Of a DNA stretch of 64,000 bases, positions 19,155 through 28,597 are shown one piece after another. The notes below the pieces were generated by a model. It searched no databases, was not told where the DNA came from, and was given only the letters and a program-made list of their open reading frames with translations. Numbering within the stretch: position 1 is the first letter of the stretch; every line of letters starts with the position of its first letter. The DNA comes from Sphingomonas sp. 37zxx (GTDB lineage Bacteria; Pseudomonadota; Alphaproteobacteria; Sphingomonadales; Sphingomonadaceae), in the NCBI RefSeq assembly GCF_000786205.1, contig NZ_JROH01000003.1, positions 1 through 64,000 on the forward strand. The letters run 5' to 3'. A program made the position numbers and the translations under genes.

Positions 19155-22100
19155 TGGCGATGGTCGCAGATCGGCTCTATGTCGATGAAGAGCGCGCCTC
19201 CTTTGCGCAGGAGCGTCTCTGGCTGTTGCAGCAGCTCGATCCGAGCGACAGCGGCTACAACCTGGCAGTTCCCATCTCGCTGCCGGCCGGCACAAACGCG
19301 GCGACACTCGCCGCCGCCATGGCCGACATGGTCGAGCGGCATGACAGCCTGCGTACGCTGTTCGAGGATCGCGACGGCGTTCCCTGGCAATGCGTGCCGG
19401 CCCCTTATGCGCCGGACGTTACCACCCATGATTTCGCCGGGCTTTCCCCCGAGGCGCGGGACGCATCGCTGGCCGATCTAATCGCGGGTGAGACGGCGAT
19501 CACGTTCGACCTGGCCGCTGCACCGCCGTTGCGCTGTCACCATGTCAGCCTTGGCGACGCTGGCGCGCTGGCGTTGATCATGCTCCACCATGTCAATGCC
19601 GATGGCTGGTCGATGCATCTGTTTGCGCGCGACCTGACCGAATTCTGTCTTGCGCATCTTGCCGATCGCGCGCCCGAACTTCCGCCCCTCGAATATCAAT
19701 ATGTTCATTTCTCGGCCTGGCAGCGTGAGCAGATTGAGCGCGGTGCCTACGCCGAACAGCTTGAATATTGGGTGCGCACCCTCGCCGATGCGCCGCCGGT
19801 GCTCGACCTGCCCTTCGACCGGCAGCGCACGCCGCAGCCCGACCCGGCTGGCGGCACATGGGTAGTGCATTTCCCGAACGCGTTGCGCGATGCGCTCAAT
19901 CAGATCGCCCGCACAGAGAATGCGACGCTCTACATGGTGCTGATGGCGGGCTATCAGGCGCTGCTGTCGCGGCTTGGCGGTCAGGGCGACATCATTGTCG
20001 CAACGCCGGTGGGCAGCCGACCGCGCATTGAGTTCGACGACATCTTCGGCTGCTTCCTGAACAACGTGCTCGTACGCGGCAAGCCCCTGCGCACCCAGAC
20101 CTTTCGCGAATTTGTGAAAGCGACGCGGACCGCAGTGCTCGATGCGTTCGCGCATCAGGAAATTCCGCTCGAAGTGGTGATCGAAGCGGTCAAGCCGCCG
20201 CGCAGCCGTACGCATAATCCGCTGTTTCAGACGATGCTGGTCCTGCAGAACGCCCCGGGCACGCCCGGGGCAACCGTTGTCGAAGATCAACCTGATGATG
20301 GGGCTGGCCCCGCGCTCAACGCAAAGTTCGAGCTATCGGTGGCATTGTGGGAAAATGCCTCGGGCATCAGCGCCGCATTCGAATATCGCCGCGATCTGTT
20401 TGACGAGGCAACCGTCGCGGCACTGGCAAACGCCTATCGCGCGTTGCTGACCGACGCGGCGGCACGACCGGATACGCAACTGGGCGAGTTGGCCATGCTC
20501 GACACGGCGGCGCAGCGGCGGATGCTGCACGAATGGAATGCCGTGCCGCTCGATTACCCTGATACTGCGACGATCCACGGGCTGTTCGAGGCGCAGGTCG
20601 AGCGCGATCCCGATGCGGTCGCAGTGATCTTCGAGGATCTGACACTAACCTATGGGGCGCTGAACCATGCGGCCAACCTAATCGCGCACCGCCTGATCGC
20701 CCTCGGCGCGGGGCCTGAAACCTGTGTGCCTGTGGTCTGCGAGCAAAGTATCGAGATGATCGTTGCGCTGCTGGGCGTGCTCAAGGCCGGGGCGGCCTAT
20801 GTGCCGATTGATCCGACTCTGCCGATCAAGCGGATCGAATATCTGATCGAAAGCGTCGCGCCCAAGGCGGTGTTGACGCTCAGTCGCCATGCCGGCTTGA
20901 TCAGCGATCCCGGCGTCCCGCTGATCCCGATCGACGACGCGCATACGGCGACCGGGGAAGATCCTGGCAATCCGGGGGCGGCGGTTTCGGCGCGCAACCT
21001 TGCCTATGTGATCTTCACCTCAGGCACCACCGGCCCGCCAAAGGGCGTCGAAGTCGAGCACCGCAGCGCCATCCATCATCTTTGGGGCATGCGAGAGCAA
21101 TATGCGGTGACTTCAGCCGACCGCTTTCTCCAAAAGCATCCGTTCAACTTCGACGTGTCGGTCTGGGAATTCTTCCTGCCGCTGGCGACCGGCGGCAGCA
21201 CGGTGATGGTGCGCCCTGATGGGCAGCGCGATCTGGACTATATGATCGACCGGATCATCACCGAAGGCGTCACCATCGTCTGCTTCCTGCCGTCCGCGCT
21301 GCAGGTTCTGCTCGATCATCCGCGGATCGGGTTGCTCGACTCATCGGTGCGATGGATGCTGTGCGGCGCGGAGGCGATGGCGCGCGACGTGCCGCTGCGC
21401 TTCTTTGAACGGCTCGGCGCGCGCCTGCACAACCTGTACGGGCCGACGGAGACGACCGTTCATAACAGCTGGTACGAATGCCTGCCTGGTGAGCAGCCCG
21501 CAGTGATTCCGATCGGCCGGCCGATGCCGGGGGTGCGGCTTTACGTGCTCGATCCTGCGCTACAGCCGGTCCCAGTCGGCGTGCCCGGGGAAATTCACAT
21601 CGGCGGCGCGTCGGTGGCGCGCGGCTATCGCAACAGTCCTGAGATCACGGCGGCCCGGTTCGTGGCGGATCCGTTTACCGACGGGCCAGATGCTCGGATG
21701 TACCGCACCGGCGACATCGGCCGCTTCCACCCCGACGGCAATATCGAGTTCATCGGCCGGCGCGATCGGCAGTTCAAGATCCGCGGTTTTCGAATCGAAC
21801 TAGGCGAAATCGGGCATGTGCTGCGGCTGCATCCGGAAGTGCGCGACGCGCTGGTCGTCGTGCGCGAGGACACACCGGGCGAGCAGCGCATCGTCGCCTA
21901 TGTCGTTGCCCGCACGGCTGCGCTGGATGAAGCGGCGATGCTCGACCATGCCGCGCAACACCTGCCGCGCCACATGATCCCCGCCGCCGTCATGATGTTG
22001 GCGGCGCTGCCACTCGCCGCCAACGACAAGATCGACTTCCAGCTACTCCCCGCCCCCGCCCGCCACTCGCGCGATGCCAGCCGGCGGCCCAAAGGCCCGA

Positions 22101-22363
22101 CCGAGACCGGGCTGGCCGCGATCTGGAGTTTGCTGCTCGGTGCCGATGTCGAGGGCGTTGACGACGATTTCTTCGATCTGGGCGGCCATTCGCTGCTCGC
22201 CGCCCGGCTCGTCGCCCAGGTTCGCGCGCGGCTGGGACGTCTGTTACCCATTCGCGCCGTGTTCGAAACGCCCCGGTTGGGCGCGATGGCCCAAGCCATA
22301 GCGCAAGCGCCCGTCGCCGCGGACGATCTCAGCGCGGTTCTGCGGCGACCGCGGCGATCTTGA
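19154..22363 (+). CDS. Nonribosomal peptide synthetase, single C-A-T module
   Basis: A 1069-aa protein. The condensation domain (~10-430) has SFAQERLWLLQQL and the active motif HHVNADG (145-151, intact HHxxxDG). The adenylation domain (~470-960) has YVIFTSGTTGPPKG, YGPTETTVHNS, YRTGDIGRFHPDGN and an A10-type Lys in NDKIDF. The thiolation domain carries DLGGHSLLAA with S1013 for phosphopantetheine. There is no thioesterase or reductase domain. Aligned by eye to GrsA, the specificity positions read D-V-W-F-M-C-L-V-H-K, nearest to serine codes but too divergent to assign. It overlaps the MetRS-like gene by one base. A single module beginning with C needs an upstream acyl or aminoacyl donor that is not visible here. 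Confidence 0.92.
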
Positions 22364-22393
22364 TGGCCGTATCCAACATTGGAGCCTTACCCC

Positions 22394-23731
22394 ATGTATA
22401 CCGAAGCTGCACTTGCGCCCGCCGAATACACCGATAGCCCAGCCGCCGATGATGCCGCGACGGTCGATCTCGCCTGTATCGGCTTTGGCCCCGCCGGCAT
22501 CGGGCTGGCCGCAGCCTTTAGTGACTGGCGCGACGCCCAGCCCAAGGGGACGGTCGTGCCGACCATACAGTTCGTCGAGCGCCGCCCAGGCCCCGCGTGG
22601 CAGCCCGGACTGCTGATCCGCGGCGCCGATCTCAACCACCATTTTCTGCGTGATTTCGCAACACCGCGCGATCCGCGCAGTCGCTTCACCTTCGCCTGTT
22701 ACCTGAAGGAGAGCGGCCGACTGTTTCAGTTCGGCCACCTTGGCGGGCGGGTGAGCCGGGTCGAATGGAATGATTATGTCATCTGGGCCGCGCGCCAGCT
22801 CCAACCGATGGTACGGTATGGATTGGCAGTGCGATCTATCGCCCCTGTGGCAATACGCAGCGGCGCGCCGAAGCTGCTCAAGCTAGAGCTCGGCGACGGC
22901 AGCCGGATCACGGCCCGCAACCTGGTCGTCAGCACCGGTCAGCTTCCCAGCGTGCCCGAGCTGTTCCGTCCGCATCTCGGTCCGCGCATGTTCCACAGCG
23001 CCGAATTTCTCGACCGGATCGCCAGCTTTGATCCTGCGGCACCGCTGAACATCTGTGTGCTTGGCTCCGGCCAAAGCGCGGGCGAGATGCTCCTGTGGCT
23101 TTATGACCATTTTCCCAATGCGAGGCTTACCTCGGTGCACCGCGGGCTGCCCTTTCGGCTCGTCGACATCGGCCATTTCAGCAACGAGGTCTTTTTCCCC
23201 GAGCAAGTGCCCTATTTCCACGCCCTGTCGCCCGAGAAGCGCCAAAGGGCCACACAGGAGTATCACCTCACCAACTTCTCGGCGGTGGATGTCGACATCA
23301 GCCAGGGCCTTTACTGGCGAATGTACGAAGATCGCGTCCTGGGCACGACACGCGCCGAGGTGATCGCACGCCACACCGCCACCAGAATTGACAGCGATGG
23401 AGAGGGTTTCCGCATCCACTTCCGCGATGGGCTTTGTGAGACCGAGCGGACGGTGAACGCCGACATCGTGGTGCTGGGAACCGGCTATTACGAGCCCGCC
23501 TTCCCCCCGCTGCTTGAGCCGCTTCGCCAATGGATCGTCACTGACCCGAGCGGCGGGCCGGAAGTCGCGCTCGATTATCGCGTGCGGACTACGCCCGATT
23601 TCGGACCGGAGCTGTACCTGAACGGCGTCACCGAGCGCACCCACGGTGCCAGCGATGCTTCGTCGCTCAGTATGACCGCACTCAAGGCGCAGACAATCCT
23701 CGAATCCTTCCTCGCCGCCCACCATCGCTGA
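22394..23731 (+). CDS. FAD/NADPH-dependent amino-acid N-hydroxylase (lysine/ornithine N-monooxygenase family)
   Basis: Hydroxylates the side-chain amine of a diamino acid such as lysine, ornithine or diaminobutyrate. The product is 445 aa with FAD motif CIGFGPAGIGLAAA (G30-G35) and the family block NHHFLRDFATPRDPRSRFTF. The NADPH motif is VLGSGQSAGE and the late motif is DIVVLGTGYYEP. The preceding in-frame TTG (22379) is rejected in favour of ATG 22394, which has ggag 8 bp upstream. In siderophore loci this enzyme feeds hydroxamates, but no siderophore receptor or acyltransferase gene lies nearby. The MetRS-like and cupin neighbours suggest it supplies the hydroxylamine for N-N bond formation. 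Which diamino acid is used cannot be read from the sequence. Confidence 0.9.
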   Translation: MYTEAALAPAEYTDSPAADDAATVDLACIGFGPAGIGLAAAFSDWRDAQPKGTVVPTIQFVERRPGPAWQPGLLIRGADLNHHFLRDFATPRDPRSRFTFACYLKESGRLFQFGHLGGRVSRVEWNDYVIWAARQLQPMVRYGLAVRSIAPVAIRSGAPKLLKLELGDGSRITARNLVVSTGQLPSVPELFRPHLGPRMFHSAEFLDRIASFDPAAPLNICVLGSGQSAGEMLLWLYDHFPNARLTSVHRGLPFRLVDIGHFSNEVFFPEQVPYFHALSPEKRQRATQEYHLTNFSAVDVDISQGLYWRMYEDRVLGTTRAEVIARHTATRIDSDGEGFRIHFRDGLCETERTVNADIVVLGTGYYEPAFPPLLEPLRQWIVTDPSGGPEVALDYRVRTTPDFGPELYLNGVTERTHGASDASSLSMTALKAQTILESFLAAHHR

Positions 23732-23745
23732 TCGGAGGCACTTGT

Positions 23746-24558
23746 ATGTCATCCTGGCTGTTCACCTATGGATCGAGCACTGATCCTGATCATTTCGCCG
23801 AGGATTTCGGCACGCCGCAGGCGTTTGTCGCGGCCAGTGTTGCCAATTACCGGCTGGCCTTCGTCAATTACCGCGAATCCTTCGGCGGCGGCACTTCGGC
23901 GATCGTGCCGGCACCGGGGATGGAAGCCATCGGCGTCGCTTACCGCATCACGTCCGAGCAACGCGAAAAGCTGGCGGTAGCCGATCCCGACTATGCCCTT
24001 ATGCCGCTGCATGCGCAGATCAGCGATGATCCGGTCGAGGTCGAAGCGCTGCTGCCGCGTACGATCAGCGGCTTCGCTGCGCCGACCGACGCCTATATGG
24101 CGCGGATCCGTTATGGGCTGACCGCCTTCTATACGGTCGCACAGGTCGATGCCACGATTCGTGCCGCGCTGGGCCGACGCTGGCTGTTCGACGATATTCC
24201 TGCACGATGGGCCGCCGATGACGAGCCTCGCGTCGAATATGGCACCTTGTTCCAGCGGCTTTTGCCCTGGAAAGGCGGCGTACGCACCCCCTGGGGCGGG
24301 GCTGTCGCCACCATTGCGCCGGGTGCCTCCAGCGAACTGTATCCGCACGACGAAGAGGAGATGGCGCTGGTGCTCACGGGCAGCGGTCGGTTGCGCCTCA
24401 ATGCGAACGAGCGCGCGATCGCCCAGGGCGACCTCATCTATTTCGAGCCCGAATGCGAGCATGTGGTGACCAACGACGAAGGTGATGCGCCGCTCGTCGT
24501 GCTGTTCCTGTGGTGGGGCGGCGCGGACGGCGTGGCGTGGGCGGGGCGCAAGATCTGA
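23746..24558 (+). CDS. Gamma-glutamylcyclotransferase-like/cupin fusion protein (putative N-N bond-forming cupin)
   Basis: 270 aa in two parts. Residues 1-~125 resemble the GGCT/AIG2 fold (FTYGSSTDPDHF with the YGS signature at 8-10; GVAYRITSEQREKL), but the catalytic Glu expected after the latter block is not evident (ADPDY there). Residues ~170-265 form a cupin: H201-x3-E205-x6-G212, then GDLIYFEPECEHV with H239. The usual first His of motif 1 is Tyr199. Zinc cupins catalyse the rearrangement to the N-N bond in hydrazine synthetases, normally fused to a MetRS-like domain; here the MetRS-like protein is separate. The RBS ggagg lies just upstream; gap to the hydroxylase is 14 bp. The function of the GGCT-like half is unknown. 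Confidence 0.72.
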   Translation: MSSWLFTYGSSTDPDHFAEDFGTPQAFVAASVANYRLAFVNYRESFGGGTSAIVPAPGMEAIGVAYRITSEQREKLAVADPDYALMPLHAQISDDPVEVEALLPRTISGFAAPTDAYMARIRYGLTAFYTVAQVDATIRAALGRRWLFDDIPARWAADDEPRVEYGTLFQRLLPWKGGVRTPWGGAVATIAPGASSELYPHDEEEMALVLTGSGRLRLNANERAIAQGDLIYFEPECEHVVTNDEGDAPLVVLFLWWGGADGVAWAGRKI

Positions 24559-24592
24559 CGCGAATTACCGTGTCGGAGGCAGGAGCGAAGCA

Positions 24593-26248
24593 ATGACTGA
24601 CCTCAAGATGGGAGCGCTCAATCGGCGCGGATTCCTAGGTGCATTAGGCTCGACAATAACGGCGGCAGGCACGACGTCGGTCTACGCGGCGGTCGGCGCA
24701 CAGGACGATGATTTCGACTACATCGTCATCGGACTCGGTTCGGCAGGATGCGTGGTCGCCAACCAATTGAGCGCCCGGTCCGACCTGCGGATACTCGCGC
24801 TTGAGGCCGGCCCGACCGATTACACGCCGATCATTCAGAATCCCGATAATTATTATAAGGCCAAGGGGTCGCCGATCTACGACTGGAATTACCAGACGAC
24901 CCCCCAGCCGAATATCGACGACCGTATCATCCCCGCGCCGCGCGGCAGGGTATATGGTGGATGCAGTTCAATCAATGCGATGATCTATATCCGCGGCAAC
25001 CGCGCAGATTACGACAACTGGGCTTATCAGGGGAATCGCGGCTGGGCGTATGACGATGTGCTGCCGCTGTTCATCGCCGCCGAAGGAAATCGCGATATTC
25101 GCGGCCCTCTCACCGGCAACAGCGGGCCACTGACCGTCCAGAATTATCCGACCAAGTCTCTGCCCGGCGAGGCATTCGTCCAGGCGGCGGTGCAATATGG
25201 CTTCAAGGGGCCGGACTGGAACTTCAACGGCCCAGTCCAGGAAGACGGCGCGGGCTTTTACCAGTTCACCGTCCGCACCGAGCAGCGCGGCGGTGAGCCG
25301 CGACTGGAACGCTGCAGTTTATCCAAAGCCTATCTCCACCCCGCGATGGGCCGCCCGAATCTCAGCGTCCGGCACAACGCGCAGGTACAGCGGCTGATCG
25401 TCGAAAATGGCCGCGCGACCGGCGTGACCTATCTGCTGAACGACCGGACGCTACAGGCGCGCGCGACCCGTGAGATCATCCTGTGCACCGGCGCGGTAAC
25501 ATCGCCCGCAATCTTGATGCGATCGGGGATCGGCCCGGCCGATGCGCTGCGCGCGCTCGGCATTCCTGTGGTCGTAGATTTGCCCGGCGTCGGCGACAAT
25601 TTACAGGACCATCCGGTACTGCCCGTCGCCTATCGTGCCATCCCCACCTTGCCGCCGCTCTGGGCCAGCGGCGTTCAGGCTGGGCTGTTCGTCAAGACGC
25701 AAAGCCGCGCGCCATCGGCGGCCCCCGACCTTCAGTTTCATTTCTGGCAGGGCGATGACGACGACCCCAATTCCTTCTCCTTCTCCCCGACGGTCGTCCG
25801 ACCGAGCAGCCGCGGCCGCATTCGGCTCAAGTCAGCGGACTACACCGCCATGCCGCTGATCGATCCCAATTACATGCAGACTCAGGCCGATATCGACGTG
25901 ATGATCAAGGGCATGGAGCTGTCTCGCGAGTTGGTCCGCCAGCGCGCGTTCAGCAAGGTCGCAGGTGCTCCGCTCCACGATTTCGGTTCAGCCCGAACGC
26001 CACGGGAAATGGCTGATTATGTCCGAAAGAATGTGCGGACGATCTATCACCTTGCCGGTTCCTGCAAGATGGGGCTCGGGGCCGATGCTGTGGTCGATCC
26101 TGAACTCAAGGTCTATGGCGTCGAAGGCCTGCGCGTTGCCGACGCTTCGATCATGCCCGACGTTATCAGCGGGAACACCAACGCCGCCTGCGCAATGATC
26201 GGCCAGCGCGCCGCGGACATGATCCTCAGCAAGGACAACCGGTCGTGA
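24593..26248 (+). CDS. GMC-family FAD oxidoreductase with Tat-type signal
   Basis: A 551-aa flavoprotein of the choline-dehydrogenase branch. It has the FAD motif YIVIGLGSAGCVVANQLS, GGCSSINAMIYIRGNRADYD, and the GMC signature TGAVTSPAILMRSGIG. The C-terminal active-site segments are YHLAGSCKMG (His) and ISGNTNAACAMIG (Asn). The N-terminus LNRRGFLGALGSTITAAG looks like a twin-arginine signal, predicting export. That is unexpected beside cytoplasmic biosynthetic enzymes and suggests a late oxidation outside the cytoplasm. ATG 24593 follows ggaggcaggagcga. Its stop overlaps the aminotransferase start (GTGA). Substrate unknown. Confidence 0.85.
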   Translation: MTDLKMGALNRRGFLGALGSTITAAGTTSVYAAVGAQDDDFDYIVIGLGSAGCVVANQLSARSDLRILALEAGPTDYTPIIQNPDNYYKAKGSPIYDWNYQTTPQPNIDDRIIPAPRGRVYGGCSSINAMIYIRGNRADYDNWAYQGNRGWAYDDVLPLFIAAEGNRDIRGPLTGNSGPLTVQNYPTKSLPGEAFVQAAVQYGFKGPDWNFNGPVQEDGAGFYQFTVRTEQRGGEPRLERCSLSKAYLHPAMGRPNLSVRHNAQVQRLIVENGRATGVTYLLNDRTLQARATREIILCTGAVTSPAILMRSGIGPADALRALGIPVVVDLPGVGDNLQDHPVLPVAYRAIPTLPPLWASGVQAGLFVKTQSRAPSAAPDLQFHFWQGDDDDPNSFSFSPTVVRPSSRGRIRLKSADYTAMPLIDPNYMQTQADIDVMIKGMELSRELVRQRAFSKVAGAPLHDFGSARTPREMADYVRKNVRTIYHLAGSCKMGLGADAVVDPELKVYGVEGLRVADASIMPDVISGNTNAACAMIGQRAADMILSKDNRS

Positions 26249-27549
26249 GCCGGCACGTAACGGCATCCCGAACCGCAGTGTTCGACCGTCTCGAATCGGA
26301 AGTTCGCGTTTATTGCCGCGAGTTTCCCGCCGTATTCGCCCGCGCGCAGGGCGCGCAGCTCTTCGACGAGGAGGGGCGGCGTTTCCTCGATCTGCTCGGC
26401 GGCGCGGGCGTGATGAACTATGGGCATAATCCGCCCGGGGTTGTCGCGGCGGTTTCCGCTTACTTGGCGGATGGCGGGATCGTCCACGCGCTTGACCTGC
26501 ATACCGTCGCAAAGCGCCGCTTTCTCGAAGCGTTCGAGCGCTGTATCCTCGCACCGCGCCAGCTATACTATAAAATCCAGTTCACAGGCCCGACTGGCGC
26601 CAATGCGATCGAGGCGGCGCTGAAGATCGCCCGGCGCACGACGGGGCGGACCTCGGCAATCGCGTTTACCAACGGGTATCACGGCGTGTCGCTGGGTGCG
26701 CTGGCGGCGACAGGCAGTTCGGCCAAGCGGCGCGCTGCGGGCATCGGGTTTGCCGGCATTGATCGAATGCCGTTCGACGGCTATTTCGGAGCCGGCACCG
26801 ACACCGCCGCCTATCTCGCGCAGATGCTCGCCGACCCCGGCAGCGGCATCGATCCGCCAGCTGCGATCCTGCTCGAAGTCGTTCAGGGTGAAGGCGGCAT
26901 CAACACTGCCTCGGACCAATGGCTCCGTTCGATCGCCGACATTGCCCGCGCCCACGGTGCGCTGCTGATCATCGACGATATTCAGGCCGGTTGTGGACGG
27001 ACCGGTACCTTTTTCAGCTTCGAAAGGTCCGGAATCCGCCCGGATATTGTCTGCCTGTCAAAGGCTATAGGCGGCATGGGCCTGCCGATGTCGCTGGTGC
27101 TGATGGCGCCGGAGCATGACTGCTGGCGCCCAGGCGAGCATAATGGCACGTTTCGCGGACACAACCTGGCCTTCGTCGCGGCGACCGCTGCCATCGACCT
27201 GTATTGGAGCGACGACCGGCTTGAGCGGCAAATTGCAGCTCGCTCGATCCAGCTCGACGATCGGCTGCGCGCCATGCCGAATCATGGCGGACCCGACGGC
27301 TTCGTCTTGCGAGGCCGGGGTATGATTCGCGGCTTGGCGTGGCGCGACCAGGGGATCGCCGCGCAGGTTTCCGCTGCCGCCTATGCGCTTGGACTGATCG
27401 TCGAGACCTGCGGCCCCAAGGGCGAGGTGCTAAAGCTGTTGCCGCCGCTCACTATTACCGCAGCCGAGATTGACGAAGCAGCCGATCTGCTAGGCGAAGC
27501 GATTGCCGCCGTCATCCCGGTTCACATCGACACGCTTCAGACGGCCTGA
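26245..27549 (+). CDS. Class III aminotransferase, diaminobutyrate aminotransferase (EctB/Dat)-like
   Basis: A 434-aa PLP enzyme. The N-terminus VFDRLESEVRVYCREFP followed by LGGAGVMNYGHNPP is very close to EctB-type L-2,4-diaminobutyrate:2-oxoglutarate aminotransferases, which interconvert aspartate semialdehyde and diaminobutyrate. The PLP lysine lies in CLSKAIGGMGLPMSLV, preceded by LLIIDDIQAGCGRTG. No ectA or ectC is present, so it is not an ectoine operon. It could make diaminobutyrate for hydroxylation or for the NRPS, or recycle aspartate semialdehyde (inference). GTG start overlaps the preceding stop; 7-bp gap to the oxidase. Confidence 0.87.
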   Translation: MSRHVTASRTAVFDRLESEVRVYCREFPAVFARAQGAQLFDEEGRRFLDLLGGAGVMNYGHNPPGVVAAVSAYLADGGIVHALDLHTVAKRRFLEAFERCILAPRQLYYKIQFTGPTGANAIEAALKIARRTTGRTSAIAFTNGYHGVSLGALAATGSSAKRRAAGIGFAGIDRMPFDGYFGAGTDTAAYLAQMLADPGSGIDPPAAILLEVVQGEGGINTASDQWLRSIADIARAHGALLIIDDIQAGCGRTGTFFSFERSGIRPDIVCLSKAIGGMGLPMSLVLMAPEHDCWRPGEHNGTFRGHNLAFVAATAAIDLYWSDDRLERQIAARSIQLDDRLRAMPNHGGPDGFVLRGRGMIRGLAWRDQGIAAQVSAAAYALGLIVETCGPKGEVLKLLPPLTITAAEIDEAADLLGEAIAAVIPVHIDTLQTA

Positions 27550-27556
27550 CGAGGCG

Positions 27557-28597
27557 ATGCGCGGACCAAGGCTTCTTGTCGTGGGAGCCGGCATCCACGG
27601 CCTGTGGGTCGCATGGCGTTTTTTGTGCGCGGGATGGTGCGTCACCTTGGCGGAGGCGGGGTGCCTGCCAAATCGGGCCGGCGCGTCGTGGGACCAGCAT
27701 CGGCTGATTCACCCTTTTGGCTCGACAAACGAAGCCGATGTCGGTGCGCTAGAGGCGGCGATGCGTGGCTGGGAAAGCCTATGGTCGCGGCTCGGCCGCA
27801 ACCATTACCGTCAAAGCGGCGGCGTGCTCGGCAGCCATATAGCGACGCATTTTACGGTATTGAGCGCGGCCGGCTGGCCCTGCGAACGCATCACGCGGGA
27901 CGAGCTTTCGATCCTTGCGCCGGGACTGCGAAGTCATCCTGACGGCGGTATGCTGTGGACGCCGAACGCCGGGGTGCTGCTGGCCGACCGGATCATGGGT
28001 GACCTGTTTCGACTGACGACAGAACTCGGCTGCATATTCCTGCCCGGTCGGCGCATCCGGGAAGATGAAGTTTGCGAGGGAAGGGTGCAGCTGGGTGACG
28101 GCGCGTGGCTGGAGCCCGATCTGATCGTGGTCGCTTGCGGTGCCGATAGCAGCCAAGCGGTGCCTGCGCTTGCGCCGCGCATTGCCGTGGTCGAACAAAC
28201 GATGCTGTACTTCACCGCGCCTCGCGCATGGGCAAGCGCTCCGATCCTGATTGATTTCGGCCCCCAGGACGATCTGTGGATGGCCCCGCCTGTCGCCGGG
28301 ACCATGCTCAAACTGGCAGCAAGCGGGCTCGCAACGGCGCAGGGGCCGGTCGATCTCAACGCGCTCTCGCGCCGCATCGACGAGACATTTTGCACGACCG
28401 GATGGCGGTTCATGCGCCGGGGGCACTGCCGCTTCGACCGCACCGTCAACGGCGCACGCATTATCGAGCCGGTGGCAGGGACAAACGGGAAGGCCTGGGT
28501 GATTGCGGGCTGCAACGGGAGTGGCTTCAAATTTGCGCCGCTGGTCGCCGATCTGATCTGGCGTATGATGCCTGGCTATAGCGAGGCGATGGCGTGA
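27557..28597 (+). CDS. DAO-family FAD-dependent amine oxidase (sarcosine-oxidase-like)
   Basis: A 346-aa flavoprotein with the dinucleotide motif LLVVGAGIHGLWVAWRFLCAG at the extreme N-terminus and a C-terminal GCNGSGFKFAPLVADL resembling the GFK flavin region of monomeric sarcosine oxidases. A Cys in RRGHCRFDRT could be the covalent FAD site, but this is uncertain. Family members oxidise secondary amines or N-substituted amino acids. In characterised hydrazine pathways a DAO-type enzyme cleaves the lysine-derived hydrazine to a free hydrazino acid, and that is the inferred role. ATG 27557 is chosen; upstream in-frame sequence overlaps the aminotransferase. It is GTGA-coupled to the next gene. 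Confidence 0.82.
   Translation: MRGPRLLVVGAGIHGLWVAWRFLCAGWCVTLAEAGCLPNRAGASWDQHRLIHPFGSTNEADVGALEAAMRGWESLWSRLGRNHYRQSGGVLGSHIATHFTVLSAAGWPCERITRDELSILAPGLRSHPDGGMLWTPNAGVLLADRIMGDLFRLTTELGCIFLPGRRIREDEVCEGRVQLGDGAWLEPDLIVVACGADSSQAVPALAPRIAVVEQTMLYFTAPRAWASAPILIDFGPQDDLWMAPPVAGTMLKLAASGLATAQGPVDLNALSRRIDETFCTTGWRFMRRGHCRFDRTVNGARIIEPVAGTNGKAWVIAGCNGSGFKFAPLVADLIWRMMPGYSEAMA

Noticed and set aside
22394-23731. Ordinary hydroxamate siderophore biosynthesis
   Set aside because: The hydroxylase alone would fit, but no N-acyl/formyl transferase, siderophore receptor or exporter lies nearby, and the MetRS-like and cupin genes fit N-N bond formation better.
26245-27549. Ectoine biosynthesis operon
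   Set aside because: The aminotransferase is EctB-like, but ectA and ectC are absent.
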